From Entomortierella parvispora (Eukaryota; Mortierellomycota; Mortierellomycetes; Mortierellales; Mortierellaceae): a DNA stretch of 64,000 bases. Position numbers and translations under genes: made by a program. The DNA is taken from NCBI GenBank assembly GCA_963573315.1, contig OY752147.1, positions 1,488,001-1,552,000 of the forward strand. The letters are read 5' to 3'. This document shows, piece by piece, positions 27,964 through 37,562 of this stretch. Position 1 is the first letter of the stretch; each line of letters opens with the position of its first letter. Under the pieces are notes generated by a model. That model did no database searches, was not told where the DNA came from, and was given only the letters and a program-made list of their open reading frames with translations.

Positions 27964-30358
27964 ATGTCGACCCTCTCCTCCAGATCAATGTCGCCTGTCC
28001 AGGCCTCCACCGTCGTCGCCGCCGACGGCTGGACCCCCACTTCCTGGCAATCAAAGCCCATCAAACAGGACGTCGACTACCCCGACCAGGCCCATCTCCA
28101 CAAAGTCCTCGAGAAGATTGGTCGTCTCCCCCCCATGGTCGTCCCTGGAGAGGTATTCCTTTTTTTGTCCCTTCTCTCTTTCTCTTTCACTCTGCTTCCT
28201 ACTCATTGTGACACTGGTGAACAGACATTTCACTGCAGATCAGCCCTGCCTGCCGTTGGGGAATTTTTTTTTAGTTTAATCATTCTAAATCATCCTCTCC
28301 TGTACACATGTTTGCTCATGCTCATTCATTCTAGATCCACCGTCTCCGTCAACAGCTCGCAGACGTAGCCATGGGCAAGGCCTTCTTGCTTCAAGGAGGC
28401 GATTGTGCAGAGCTCTTTGATTACTGTGCACAGGTATGTTACCAATCTCAACTGGTCGTTTTTCCGTCTCTCTCCTGCTTTCAGATCTGCAAATCGGCTA
28501 CAAGGCTGTAGCCTCGTGTAAGGCAGTCGGAAACTGGGCGATGCCCGATGGCCGATCCACCTTGCGGCAGTTGACATTGTCATATCTGACATATTTGGAT
28601 ATCGCGCGATCGTCTGTCTGTGCCCTTTTTTTTACTGTCGCAGTACGAATCTGCGATTTTTTTCTATGACTCGTTCTTTGTCGTCCAAAAAAAATAATTT
28701 GATTGTGTGATTGTGAGATCCGCTCAAGATTGGATGTGGCTCTCGTTTGGGCAGCACTGGTGCAGTAACCCCGTTCACTGCTAACAGCCCTTGCATTTAC
28801 CGACTTCATGCTTTTGTCCTCGCTTGAACTGAAATCTAGAGCCCAATTGAGGCCAAGCTCAAGGTCCTCCTCCAAATGTCCCTTGTGCTCGTTTGGGGTG
28901 CCCGTATGCCAGTCGTCCGTATTGCTCGCATGGCTGGCCAGTATGCCAAGCCCCGCTCCAAGCCAACAGAAATGCACGAGGGCAAGGAGATTCTCAGCTA
29001 CCGTGGCGACAATGTCAACGGATACGATCCCGACGATCGTACACCTGATCCCGAACGTCTTCTCGGGTAAGGCATTTTCGAACAAAATAGAAATTTCATA
29101 CCTTCAAACGGAGCAAGCACTGCGGAAAACTCTTCCGAACGGCAGACACGTTCCTCCTGCTCACTCCTTTGTTTGTCAATAGTGCCTACTTCCATTCCGC
29201 CGCCACCCTGAATTATGTCCGTTCCATCCTCGCTGGTAAGAAAGCAATAATCCATGGCTAGACACCTGTATCCGATGACAAGATTGCGCGTCATGAACCG
29301 ATAATTGAAATCCCGACGAACTCGCTATCATAATTGTCAATAGAGGGCTTTGCGGATCTTCACCACCCTTCCAACTGGAACTTGCACCACGTCAAGTCCT
29401 CCACATTGCGCCAGGAATACCAGACCATCGTCGATCGCTTGACAGATGCATTGGACTTTATGAAGACCATTGGTGCCGACCCCAATGCCGGAGGATCTTC
29501 CACACCTGCACCACCCAGCACTCTTAACACTGTCGACATCTTTGCTTCACACGAGGGACTCTTGCTCGAGTACGAACAAGCCCTCACCAGACTGTTGACA
29601 GATCCTGAAAACTCTGTTCAGAAGAAGTATTACAATGTCGGAACACATTTCATCTGGATTGGTGATCGTACTCGTCAACTGAATGGAGCTCACGTAGAGT
29701 ATTTCCGCGGCATTGAGAATCCCATCGGAGTCAAGTGCGGCCCCAGCATGAAGCCTGAGGAGTTGATCGATCTCTTGAACATCTTGGACGCTGATAAGCG
29801 CCCAGGCAAGATTACTTTGATCACTCGCTACGGAGTGGACCAAGTTGACAAGTACTTGCCCGGTCACATCAAGGCTGTCCAAGAGTCTGGGCATGTTGTT
29901 GTTTGGGCATGCGATCCCATGCACGGAAAGTAAGTACCGTCCTTCTTTACTTTGTGCTCTGGGACTATTTTTTTTTTCTTTGAATGAGTGATTGAGTGAT
30001 TGGGGAAGGACTGGTTACTTACAACATGACTCATTTCCGTATTATTTATAGTACCAAGCAATCCGTGTCTGGTGTCAAGACGAGACACTTGGTCGACATC
30101 ACAAAAGAACTCTCCCAGGCTATTCGGATCCACAAGCAGCTCGGATCTCACCTTGGAGGAGTCCACTTTGAGCTCACAGGAGACCGTGTCACGGAGTGCG
30201 TAGGTGGATCTATGGAGCTCTCGGATGCAGAGCTTTTGGACCGCTATGAGACCCATTGCGACCCCCGCCTCAACTACGAACAAGCGTTGGATATGGCGTT
30301 CTTGATCGCAAAGTACCAAGAGAAGCAGCGTGGCTTTAGCGGAGTCATGTCGTTGTAA
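27964..30358 (+). CDS. Class II 3-deoxy-7-phosphoheptulonate (DAHP) synthase
   Basis: Six exons (27964-28152, 28335-28433, 28840-29066, 29183-29235, 29344-29929, 30052-30358) encode 486 residues. The enzyme condenses phosphoenolpyruvate with erythrose 4-phosphate in the first step of the shikimate pathway to aromatic amino acids. Family blocks are present in order: AFLLQGGDCAE (metal-binding Cys), VWGARMPVVRIARMAGQYAKPRS, LSYRGDNVNG, the HFIWIGDRTRQLNGAHVEYFRG block, VKCGPSM, CDPMHGNT and GVHFELTGDRVTEC. This is the plant/bacterial class II fold, not the type I enzyme of yeast Aro3/Aro4. No clear transit peptide is seen, so a cytosolic location is likely. The start is the first ATG after a pyrimidine-rich leader. 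Confidence 0.95.
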
Positions 30359-30374
30359 CATCGTAGCACTCTCC

Positions 30375-30380
30375 AATAAA
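30375..30380 (+). terminator. AATAAA polyadenylation signal of the DAHP synthase gene
   Basis: AATAAA is 17 bases beyond the stop codon. Confidence 0.45.
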
Positions 30381-30598
30381 CATTGCCCTGACCAGACAAC
30401 CAGGGCAAAAGAAAGTGAAGGGGGGGCAGTCACATCACGTGCGGTTCTTTAGAGAAAACGCGCTTGACTTTTTTTTGCAGGTCGAGAGACACGACCATGC
30501 CCTGGCTCCTCCTTTCTTTCATTCATCCATCCACGCACGCTCGCGCAGCCCTGTTCTCTAGTCCATCATTTTCTTTTTGCACAACAACCACCATCACC

Positions 30599-31908
30599 AT
30601 GAGCGGCTTTTTTAACATCAGGTACCAGCATCTTGGATATTAAACTTTATTGTCCATCTCCGCCAATGCCTCTCGCGTCGAGCCTCAAGAGTTCAATGCA
30701 TTTCATGTCTTGTTCCTTGCCAGGCTATGCGAGAGCGAACATTACAGAAGTCATGACGGCTCGGCGCGTTGTCTATCAAGCAAATTCCGTTGTTTTCTTT
30801 TTCTCTCTCTTTCCCTCTCTCGCTCACGCCCTCTCTTTTCTCTCTTGACTGAACGCACAGTGGCAAGTTTGGAGGAAAGACCAAGCCCAAGAGGTCTTCC
30901 TCAGCAGCACGACCACTCTTTCTCTGTCAACCTTACTGCAACAACTCGATCGTCAAAGGAAACTTCAAGACCATCGTGCAGCTGCCCAAATATGTCGACA
31001 TGAACGAATGGCTCGCTGCTAATGGTAAGAAGGACACCATGGATTGGATTTTTGACTAGGAAACTCGGTTGAGGTCGGGGTTCAGTCGCCTTGCTCCCTG
31101 TGCAGAAACAAAAATGAATGCGCGCTTCATGTTGTCAAGACCATGGGTTTGCTTGCTCGGACGTTATCTCTCACGCATCTCTCTCGCACCCATATCTTTG
31201 TATCCCACAAGCGAAGAGCCCACATGCCACTCAAAACTAACGCGTGTTCCCTTGTGGATCCATCTAGTCTTTGACTTTTACAACTATATCAACATGTTCA
31301 ATGGCTCTATATCCGACTTTTGCACTGCTAGAGATTGCTCCAACATGTCGGCCGGATCAAAGTGAGCGTCCAGTACATGTTAAGTAAGGAATGCGTACTA
31401 CAAGTCAAGGATGTTCATTAACAAATTCGATCACCATGTTTAATACTAGCTTTGAGTACCTCTGGATGGATGGGCAGAAAAAAACGAGTAAGGTGCCGGC
31501 ACCCCAATATATCGACTTTGTGATGACTTGGATCCAGACACTGATCAATGACGAAAATACATTCCCGACCAAAGATGGTACAGTCCTGGCAGACTCGGAG
31601 GGTCTTTTCATTCTCTTCGTTCTAATGACTAATCAATCACCTTCCTTTGTTCATCTCCAGGACGCGAGTTCCCACCAACGTTCCAGCAGACAGTGCGGGC
31701 TATTTTCAAGCAGTTGACGCGTGTCTTTGCTCATATTTATCATGCTCACTACGACAAGATGTTGTCGTTATGTCAGGAAGCACACCTGAACACGCTGTTT
31801 GCGCACTTTGTCAGCTTTGGTCGAGAGTTTGATCTTTTGGACAAAAAGGACATCGGGCCATTGCAAGATCTGATTGATACCATGGACAACAACGGCATCT
31901 TGTGCTGA
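30599..31908 (+). CDS. MOB1: MOB1 kinase activator
   Basis: Exons 30599-30621, 30861-31024, 31268-31361, 31450-31577 and 31661-31908 give 218 residues, almost the same length as human MOB1 (216). MOB1 binds and activates NDR/LATS (Dbf2/Sid2) kinases in the mitotic exit or septation network. Conserved parts seen are the NFKTIVQLPKYVDMNEWLA block, the Cys/His zinc site (CTARDCSNMSAG, with HIYHAHY later), the YLWMDG block, PAPQYIDFVMTWIQ, and HFVSFGREFDLLDKKDI. The first exon codes only for the start and seven residues (MSGFFNI), and was chosen because it has a good donor and restores phase. It ends 220 bp from the convergent TBCA gene. Confidence 0.94.
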
Positions 31909-32128
31909 CGCGCCTGCCCCGTTTCTTTTTCTTTGCTACCCTTTTTTTCAGCTAGCCTTCTTTCTCTCTGTTTAGAGTCATCAATCCATAAAGTCAAACC
32001 AGGGAGAGGGGGGTTGTTTTTGACTGACTTTCTTTGCATCTGTGAAGAGTTCTATTCGCTGTTGGTACTTGAGTGGATATTCATTGGGGAATAAGGGTGT
32101 GGGTGAGGCATTGGGTGTGGCTCGCGGT

Positions 32129-32716
32129 CTATTCGTAGTCATCAAGAGCCTGAACTGCCTCTTCGTATTCCTTGGAGGACTTGAGCTCTGGGTTGATGTT
32201 TGTCTGCAATGAAATTGTACATTGTTATTATCGAGCTCAGGTCTGAAGCGGGAGCCAATATCCACAAAAAAAAAAAAAAAAAATAGGCAACAGCTTGGAA
32301 AGGAAGGGAACTTACAACGAGGTTTGCCAAATCCTGGTGAGCGGCCTTTTTCCTTCTCTCGACATCGGGCAACATATCCAAGGTCTCTTCCAGGACCTCG
32401 CGCTGCTTCTTGATATCGTAATCCTCGGGATCCTTGGCGACCATGGCATCGATCCGCTTCTGCTGGTTCAATTTTTCGCCATTGTAAAAGATTTGTTCCT
32501 TGGACAGCCTGCACGAAAACGGAGGGGAAAGAGAGTCAGTCAGTGTCTGTCAGTGAGGGAAGCGGGTTCGGGTTGCCTTTCTGCCCCTGTCCATGGTGCT
32601 CACTGGTGGAATGCCAAACCAGGAAAGGGGAGAAAAACAAAAAAGAGATGGCGCAACGGGAGGAGGCATTACCTCTTGAGGACGTTGGTCTTGATGGAGA
32701 GATCGCGGGTCGACAT
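32129..32716 (-). CDS. TBCA: Tubulin-folding cofactor A
   Basis: Exons 32673-32716, 32316-32508 and 32129-32203 give 103 residues, the normal size of this three-helix chaperone (Rbl2 in yeast). It holds folded beta-tubulin during heterodimer assembly. The sequence starts STRDLSIKTNVLKRLSKEQ and continues with helix-forming blocks (KLNQQKRIDAM, KKQREVLEETLDMLPDVERRKKAAHQDL), then ends with EYEEAVQALDDYE, as in the family. Exon 2 is bounded by a normal GT donor next to a long A/T run. The gene is convergent with MOB1. Confidence 0.93.
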
Positions 32717-33139
32717 TGTTGCTTTATTGATGAGTCTGAGGAAGAGAGAGAGAGAGAAAGAGAGAAGGGGGTTTGCAATGAGAGAGAAAGATGGTTGTGC
32801 AAAAGGGTCTTTGTTGAGAATGAGAGCAGAAGAGATGCAGCGTCCTCTTTTTATCCCTCTCATTTTTTTGCTTCCACAGCGTTCGTTCGCTCGGTGGGTG
32901 CAAAACAGTCCCATCCAAAGTGCCGCGCCGCGAAGCTCCCAAGCGCGGATCTCTCTCCTTGCAAATCCGCACGCGTCCCCCTCCCCCACCACCACCCCCC
33001 CCTTTGCTACTTCTTCATTTTTTATTACAACGATGGCGATGATAGCAATTATATTAGGATGACTCTTTCTTTTTTCAGTAAAACAAAAAGGAACAAAATG
33101 ACGACCTCATCATTTTTTTTTTTTTCAAGCTGCTACTTT
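32717..33139. other. TBCA promoter / downstream region of membrane-protein gene
   Basis: 423 bp with GA-rich DNA near the TBCA start and C-rich DNA near 32,975-33,000. No gene is seen. Confidence 0.5.
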
Positions 33140-34652
33140 TTAGTGGATGGCGTTGTTGGCAGTGTTGGCAGCATTGTGGGCTCCAGTGTTGACAGCACTG
33201 GCAGCGTTGTGGACACTGTTGTTGACAGCGTTAGCAGCGTTGCTGAGGTCTCTGCCGACAGTGTTCACTCCAGTGTTAACACCATGGCCGGCGGTCGTGG
33301 TAGTGTTGTACATACCGGTGGCGGCCGAGTCAACAGCACCGGGGACGCGAGGCTGGGTGTTGTAACCGGTCGTCGTGGTGGTGTTATACGTGGTAGTGGT
33401 CGCAGGGTTATGAACACCAGCAGTGTTCATACCAACGGCTGGGCCGGTGGTGGTGTGGTAGGCATTGGCGACAGGGACTGAGGACGAGGCAACGACGGGA
33501 GCAGCGGTGGTGTTGTACGTGGTGGTGGTGGCACCGGTGGGAACAGACTTGACGACCACAGGCTCAATCTTCTCGGTGACGACGGTGCGGGTGGGGCCGC
33601 GGTTGTCGTAGGTAGCGGCCGAGGTGTTGTAGACAGTTGTATGCTCGGCACGCTTCTTTCTCCAGCACCAGCCCAAGAGACCGGCCAAGGCGGCGGCGGC
33701 CAAACATCCCAAGACAATACCGGCGATGGCTCCCCCAGAAATATGACGACCCTGCGTCGTCACGAAGGGAGTCGCGGTAGGGGAGGTGATGGGAGCAGCG
33801 GTGAGGGTACCGCTGATAACGGTCGAAGTGCCACGAATGATACCGGGGGTGCCAGAGACCCAGGTGGTGGTACCGGGCCAGATCGTGGTGCCATGAACAA
33901 TGGCCGTGGCATTAACGATGCGGGTGGTACCGCTGATGACAGAAGTCTGGCCTCCGTAGTAGGTGGTACCGTTGTAGATGCGGGTGGCAACAGCACCGCT
34001 AGTGCCGGACGAGGAGGGAGTAAAGGTCTGGGTTCCCTGGCCTGGGCGGTATTGGTTAGGGTTACCAAAAGGGTTGGTCAAATTAGCAACACCGCAGCGA
34101 TGGAGAAGACCCTCAACGTTGACAGAGTTCTATTGAGGTGAACAAAAAAAAAGGCATGAGTACGCTGGTTTCCAACTCGCACCAGAGCACTCCAAACGAT
34201 GAAATGAAGAGTTGTTCCGAGGCATGCTTCTCCAGATTTTAACCCAGAGCTAATGGACAGAAAACACAAGGCGAAGAGGAGAGTTCAATTGCTGTGACAT
34301 TTACCTCATAGAACTGGGTAGAGCTGCGACGGCACTGGCAGGCAGCGTAGTTATCAACGTAAGTCTGAGTGCACTGCTTGGCATTGCACTGCTGAACGTT
34401 AACCTTGGGGTTGTTGCAGACCACTATGGGTCGACATTTTTGCCGTCATGTTGTAAAAAAGCGTCAGATTTCCAAGGCTCAATTGCTCGCGATGAGAACG
34501 AGATAAAAAAAAAAAAAAAAAAAACTTCGGGACTTACAAGGGTAGACGCTGATGGAGCGGCACGACTGGTTAACAGAGGTAGTGTTGGGGCACTGGTAGG
34601 CAGAGACAGTCGAAGCTACTGCCACGACGGCGAAGATGAAGGTGGCCTTCAT
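33140..34652 (-). CDS. Predicted type I membrane protein with eight-cysteine ectodomain
   Basis: Exons 34538-34652, 34305-34423 and 33140-34129 give 407 residues. A signal peptide (IFAVVAVASTVSA) precedes about 90 residues holding eight cysteines with a CxC pair. A Ser/Thr/Gly-rich stalk follows, then one transmembrane helix (AGIVLGCLAAAALAGLLGW) with a basic stop-transfer WRKKR. The cytosolic tail of about 170 residues has repeated Tyr-Asn-Thr-Thr motifs and ends in Asn/Ala repeats. The architecture resembles fungal wall-stress sensors (Wsc/Mid2 type), but the Cys spacing fits neither WSC nor CFEM exactly, so no family is assigned. A TATA element lies about 107 bp upstream of the start. The next two genes on this strand also encode secreted products. 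Confidence 0.78.
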
Positions 34653-35316
34653 GATTGACTTTTTTTTCTTGGCGAGTGTAGGTAGAGAAGAGGAAATGAA
34701 GTGCGGTGAAGAAAGACGAGTGGAGAGAAAAAATTTTAGGAAAAAGTTTTTGGGGGGGTTTATATAATAGTTCCATCCTCAAGCTGGGGTTAGGTCTATC
34801 CCCATTGCGTCGGAGCGCGGACAGAAGGACGCGTGCAGCCAGCGAGCAAGCGAGCTGTTGGTCTGTCAAAGACACGGTCTTTGCTTCAACATCAAACCGC
34901 CTAAATAATTTTTTCTGTCCTGCAAGCCCGACCAAAGACACCGGGCTACGGCAGATCGCGTCTACTTCCCCATCTGAGACCACTCTGGAGAAACTTTTTT
35001 CGGTTTCACGACTCGAAGAAAAAAAAACTAGACATCGTTGTCGTCCATTCATGAGCATGTAGGCTGACTGAAAAAGAAAGCGGGGCGATCAGCGAGAAAC
35101 AGAACGCGTCCGGATCAAAGCAAGTCTGTTTCAATTGGCAAGGTCCCTTTCTGCTATTTGTATTTGTGGAGATGCTCTTTTATCATCAAGGTGCTATCTA
35201 ATGGAAATATGGAAAAAGATGATATGGGTGTTCATGAAACTTATGGTACCAGTTTTTTTGAGATCGACTGTTGCTCAATCTCTTTGTCCCTTGTAGCTGT
35301 TTGTATCTCTTTGTTC
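34653..35316. other. Promoter of membrane-protein gene and spacer
   Basis: About 660 bp, with a TATA element at 34759-34766. No further gene is seen. Confidence 0.5.
34759..34766 (-). promoter_or_regulatory. TATA box of the membrane-protein gene
   Basis: TATATAAA on the minus strand, 107 bp before the start codon. This is the spacing seen at the other TATA-containing genes in this window. Confidence 0.55.
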
Positions 35317-35556
35317 TCAAAGGATATTGACATTCTTGACCTTGGCTTTGACGGGGATACAGACCTTGGTCTTGACGTTATGAACGTCGACTAGGCCACG
35401 CTTTCCGAGAGCCATCTTGCCGCTGCTAGTTACGCTTTGAGGTTTGATGCCAGCAGCATCGGCAGCAGAGTTCACCGTGGACTCGACCATCTTGTGGGGT
35501 ACGGCTTGAACAAAGACGATAGTGGCCACAACGACGAAAACGAGAGAGATCTTCAT
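35317..35556 (-). CDS. Small secreted protein with one Kex2-type site
   Basis: A single frame of 79 residues. The first about 19 residues (SLVFVVVATIVFVQA) are a clear signal peptide. The pro-region (VPHKM...) ends in LGKR, a dibasic Kex2 site, leaving a 27-residue basic C-terminal peptide that starts GLVDVHN and has one Cys and several Lys-Val pairs. No family is recognised. About 20 bp around the start codon (ACATCATGAAGATCTCTCTC) are the same as at the repeat-precursor gene upstream, so the two may be distant paralogues or share a leader. A TATA box is present about 100 bp upstream. Confidence 0.68.
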   Translation of the reverse strand: MKISLVFVVVATIVFVQAVPHKMVESTVNSAADAAGIKPQSVTSSGKMALGKRGLVDVHNVKTKVCIPVKAKVKNVNIL

Positions 35557-36347
35557 GATGTGTTGTTGGTTTTTTCTTTTATGGATTGTAGGCGGGGTGT
35601 GGGATTGAGCGTGGAAAAACAAAACGATGTGAAGAGAAGCAAAACACAGCATGGCGGTCTTTATAAGAGGTTAAAGAGGTTTGGAGAGAGTATCGCGTTC
35701 AGCCTGTTAGATATTTCACATCCAGAGAGTGCGAGAATGACGACACCCCGAACCTCCTTGAGCTAGATCGCGTTCGGTGCTGAGGACTCTTTTCAGCTCT
35801 TTTTGTCGCGAGGAAGGCTCTCCCTTCTCCTGGATTTTTGCCCTTGAAGGAGAAAAGGGCTATTTGCCTACGAGAAACAATGGCGAGATATAACAATATC
35901 GCCTCATGTAAGAGACGCGGAAATAAGGAGTCGCACTTATGTCATCGAAGATGAGGCGTGGAATGGAATCATGTCCTCTCTCCTTCCTCCCTTCGTCTTG
36001 GTTCACTGCACTGGGAGATCGCTAGGCTCCTGAATTCAAGGGATACCTTAACACATATCGGAAACATCTATGAAGGATGTTACAAGCTAGTCAAAGTGAA
36101 CGACGGGTGAGTATATTCGTGTACAGTACATCCGCACCGTCCTTGAGCTTCTATAAATTTGTTTACTATGTATATTTAATAATATGAGTGCTTTTCTCTA
36201 GGTTCAGTAGATGTGCTTCTTAATATGATCAGTGCGATGACCTTCAACATTGGATAGATGGTTGTGTAGAGTTGCCCTCGCTGTAGAGTCCAGCTCTTGT
36301 GGGAGAAGTTTGAGCAGACAGAATAAACGCAAGAGGTGACAGAGGAT
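35557..36347. other. Spacer between the two secreted-precursor genes
   Basis: 790 bp with the TATA element of the small precursor gene and AT-rich DNA after the repeat-precursor stop. No other gene is seen. Confidence 0.5.
35659..35665 (-). promoter_or_regulatory. TATA box of the small secreted protein gene
   Basis: TATAAAG on the minus strand, about 103 bp before the start codon. Confidence 0.55.
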
Positions 36348-37562
36348 TTAAAGGTTGCGTCGGAGGAAGAGGCGCTTCTTGAGATCGGTGTTATCATCGG
36401 TGTTCTCCTCCTTGTCCTCGCGCTTCTTGAGATCGGTGTTGTCGTCATCCTCGTCTTCAACATCCTCACCGTCATCATTCTCGGCTTTCTCCTCGCTGTC
36501 ATCATCCTCAGCATCCTCACCGTCATCATCCTCGGTGTTCTCCTCCTTGTCCTCGCGCTTCTTGAGATCGGTGTTGTCGTCATCCTCATCTTCAACATCC
36601 TCACCGTCATCATCCTCGGCGTTCTCCTCGCTGTCATCATCCTCAGCATCCTCACCGTCATCATCCTCAGCATCCTCACCGTCATCATCCTCGGTGTTCT
36701 CATCCTTGTCGTGGCGCTTCTTGAGATCGGTGTTATCATCGGTGTTCTCCTCCTTGTCCTCGCGCTTCTTGAGATCGGTGTTGTCGTCATCCTCGTCTTC
36801 AACATCCTCACCGTCATCATCCTCGGCGTTCTCCTCGCTGTCATCGTCCTCAGCATCCTCACCGTCATCATCCTCGGTGTTCTCGTCCTTGTCCTCGCGC
36901 TTCTTGAGATCGGTGTTGTCGTCATCCTCATCTTCAACATCCTCACCGTCATCATCCTCGGCGTTCTCCTCGCTGTCATCATCTTCAGCATCCTCACCGT
37001 CATCATCCTCGGTGTTCTCATCCTTGTCGTGGCGCTTCTTGAGATCGGTGTTATCATCTGTGTTCTCCTCCTTGTCTTCGCGCTTCTTGAGATCGGTGTT
37101 GTCGTCATCCTCGTCTTCAACATCCTCACCGTCATCATTCTCGGCGTTCTCCTCGCTGTCATCGTCCTCAGCATCCTCACCGTCGTCATCCTCGGTGTTC
37201 TCATCCTTGTCCTCGCGCTTCTTGAGATCGGTGTTGTCGTCATCCTCGTCTTCAACATCCTCACCGTCATCATCCTCGGCGTTCTCCTCGCTGTCATCGT
37301 CCTCAGCATCCTCATCGTCATCATCCTCGGTGTTCTCCTCCTCGTCGTGGCGCTTCTCGCGGTTGTTCTTGCCGGCCTCCTTCTTGGGCTTATGGCGTTT
37401 GATGAGCAAGGAGCGCTTCTGGGCCATGGGAGAAGAATGCTGCAGACCTTGAGCCATGGAATCGGTTTGACTCATAGCCTTGCTCTGGTGGTTAGGGACA
37501 GGGGCGGCATGGACGACGAGCAAGGTCGCAGCAAGTGCAGAGAGAATGAGAGAGATCTTCAT
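36348..37562 (-). CDS. Secreted repeat precursor with Lys-Lys-Arg sites (KEP-like)
   Basis: A single frame of 404 residues. A signal peptide (SLILSALAATLLVVHA) is followed by a short pro-region with three basic sites (QKR, IKR, EKR). Then come nine repeat units, each ending Asn-Thr-Asp-Leu-Lys-Lys-Arg: five of 45 residues, one of 53 with an internal 8-residue duplication, and three of 16. Between basic sites the units are almost wholly Asp/Glu with Asn, Gly, Ser and Ala. The tail after the last site is LFLRRNL. This is the layout of fungal Kex2-processed repeat proteins, whose sites are cut in the Golgi to release several similar peptides. An acidic, metal-binding or wall-associated role is an alternative. 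Repeat units are nearly identical at DNA level, which makes the antisense strand open as well. Start shares sequence with the neighbouring small precursor gene. Confidence 0.82.
   Translation of the reverse strand: MKISLILSALAATLLVVHAAPVPNHQSKAMSQTDSMAQGLQHSSPMAQKRSLLIKRHKPKKEAGKNNREKRHDEEENTEDDDDEDAEDDDSEENAEDDDGEDVEDEDDDNTDLKKREDKDENTEDDDGEDAEDDDSEENAENDDGEDVEDEDDDNTDLKKREDKEENTDDNTDLKKRHDKDENTEDDDGEDAEDDDSEENAEDDDGEDVEDEDDDNTDLKKREDKDENTEDDDGEDAEDDDSEENAEDDDGEDVEDEDDDNTDLKKREDKEENTDDNTDLKKRHDKDENTEDDDGEDAEDDDGEDAEDDDSEENAEDDDGEDVEDEDDDNTDLKKREDKEENTEDDDGEDAEDDDSEEKAENDDGEDVEDEDDDNTDLKKREDKEENTDDNTDLKKRLFLRRNL
36372..37350 (-). repeat. Coding tandem repeat array, 135-bp and 48-bp units
   Basis: Lys-Lys-Arg codons recur at intervals of 48, 135, 159, 48, 135, 135, 48, 135 and 135 bp (read from low to high coordinate). 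The 48-bp unit is the 135-bp unit with its central acidic block deleted. The three 48-bp units are spaced among the longer ones, which suggests duplication of blocks of two or three units. Confidence 0.88.

Noticed and set aside
36372-37350. Regularly spaced repeats resembling a CRISPR array
   Set aside because: Repeats and the sequence between them are all of one in-frame coding unit, in a nuclear eukaryotic gene with introns nearby.
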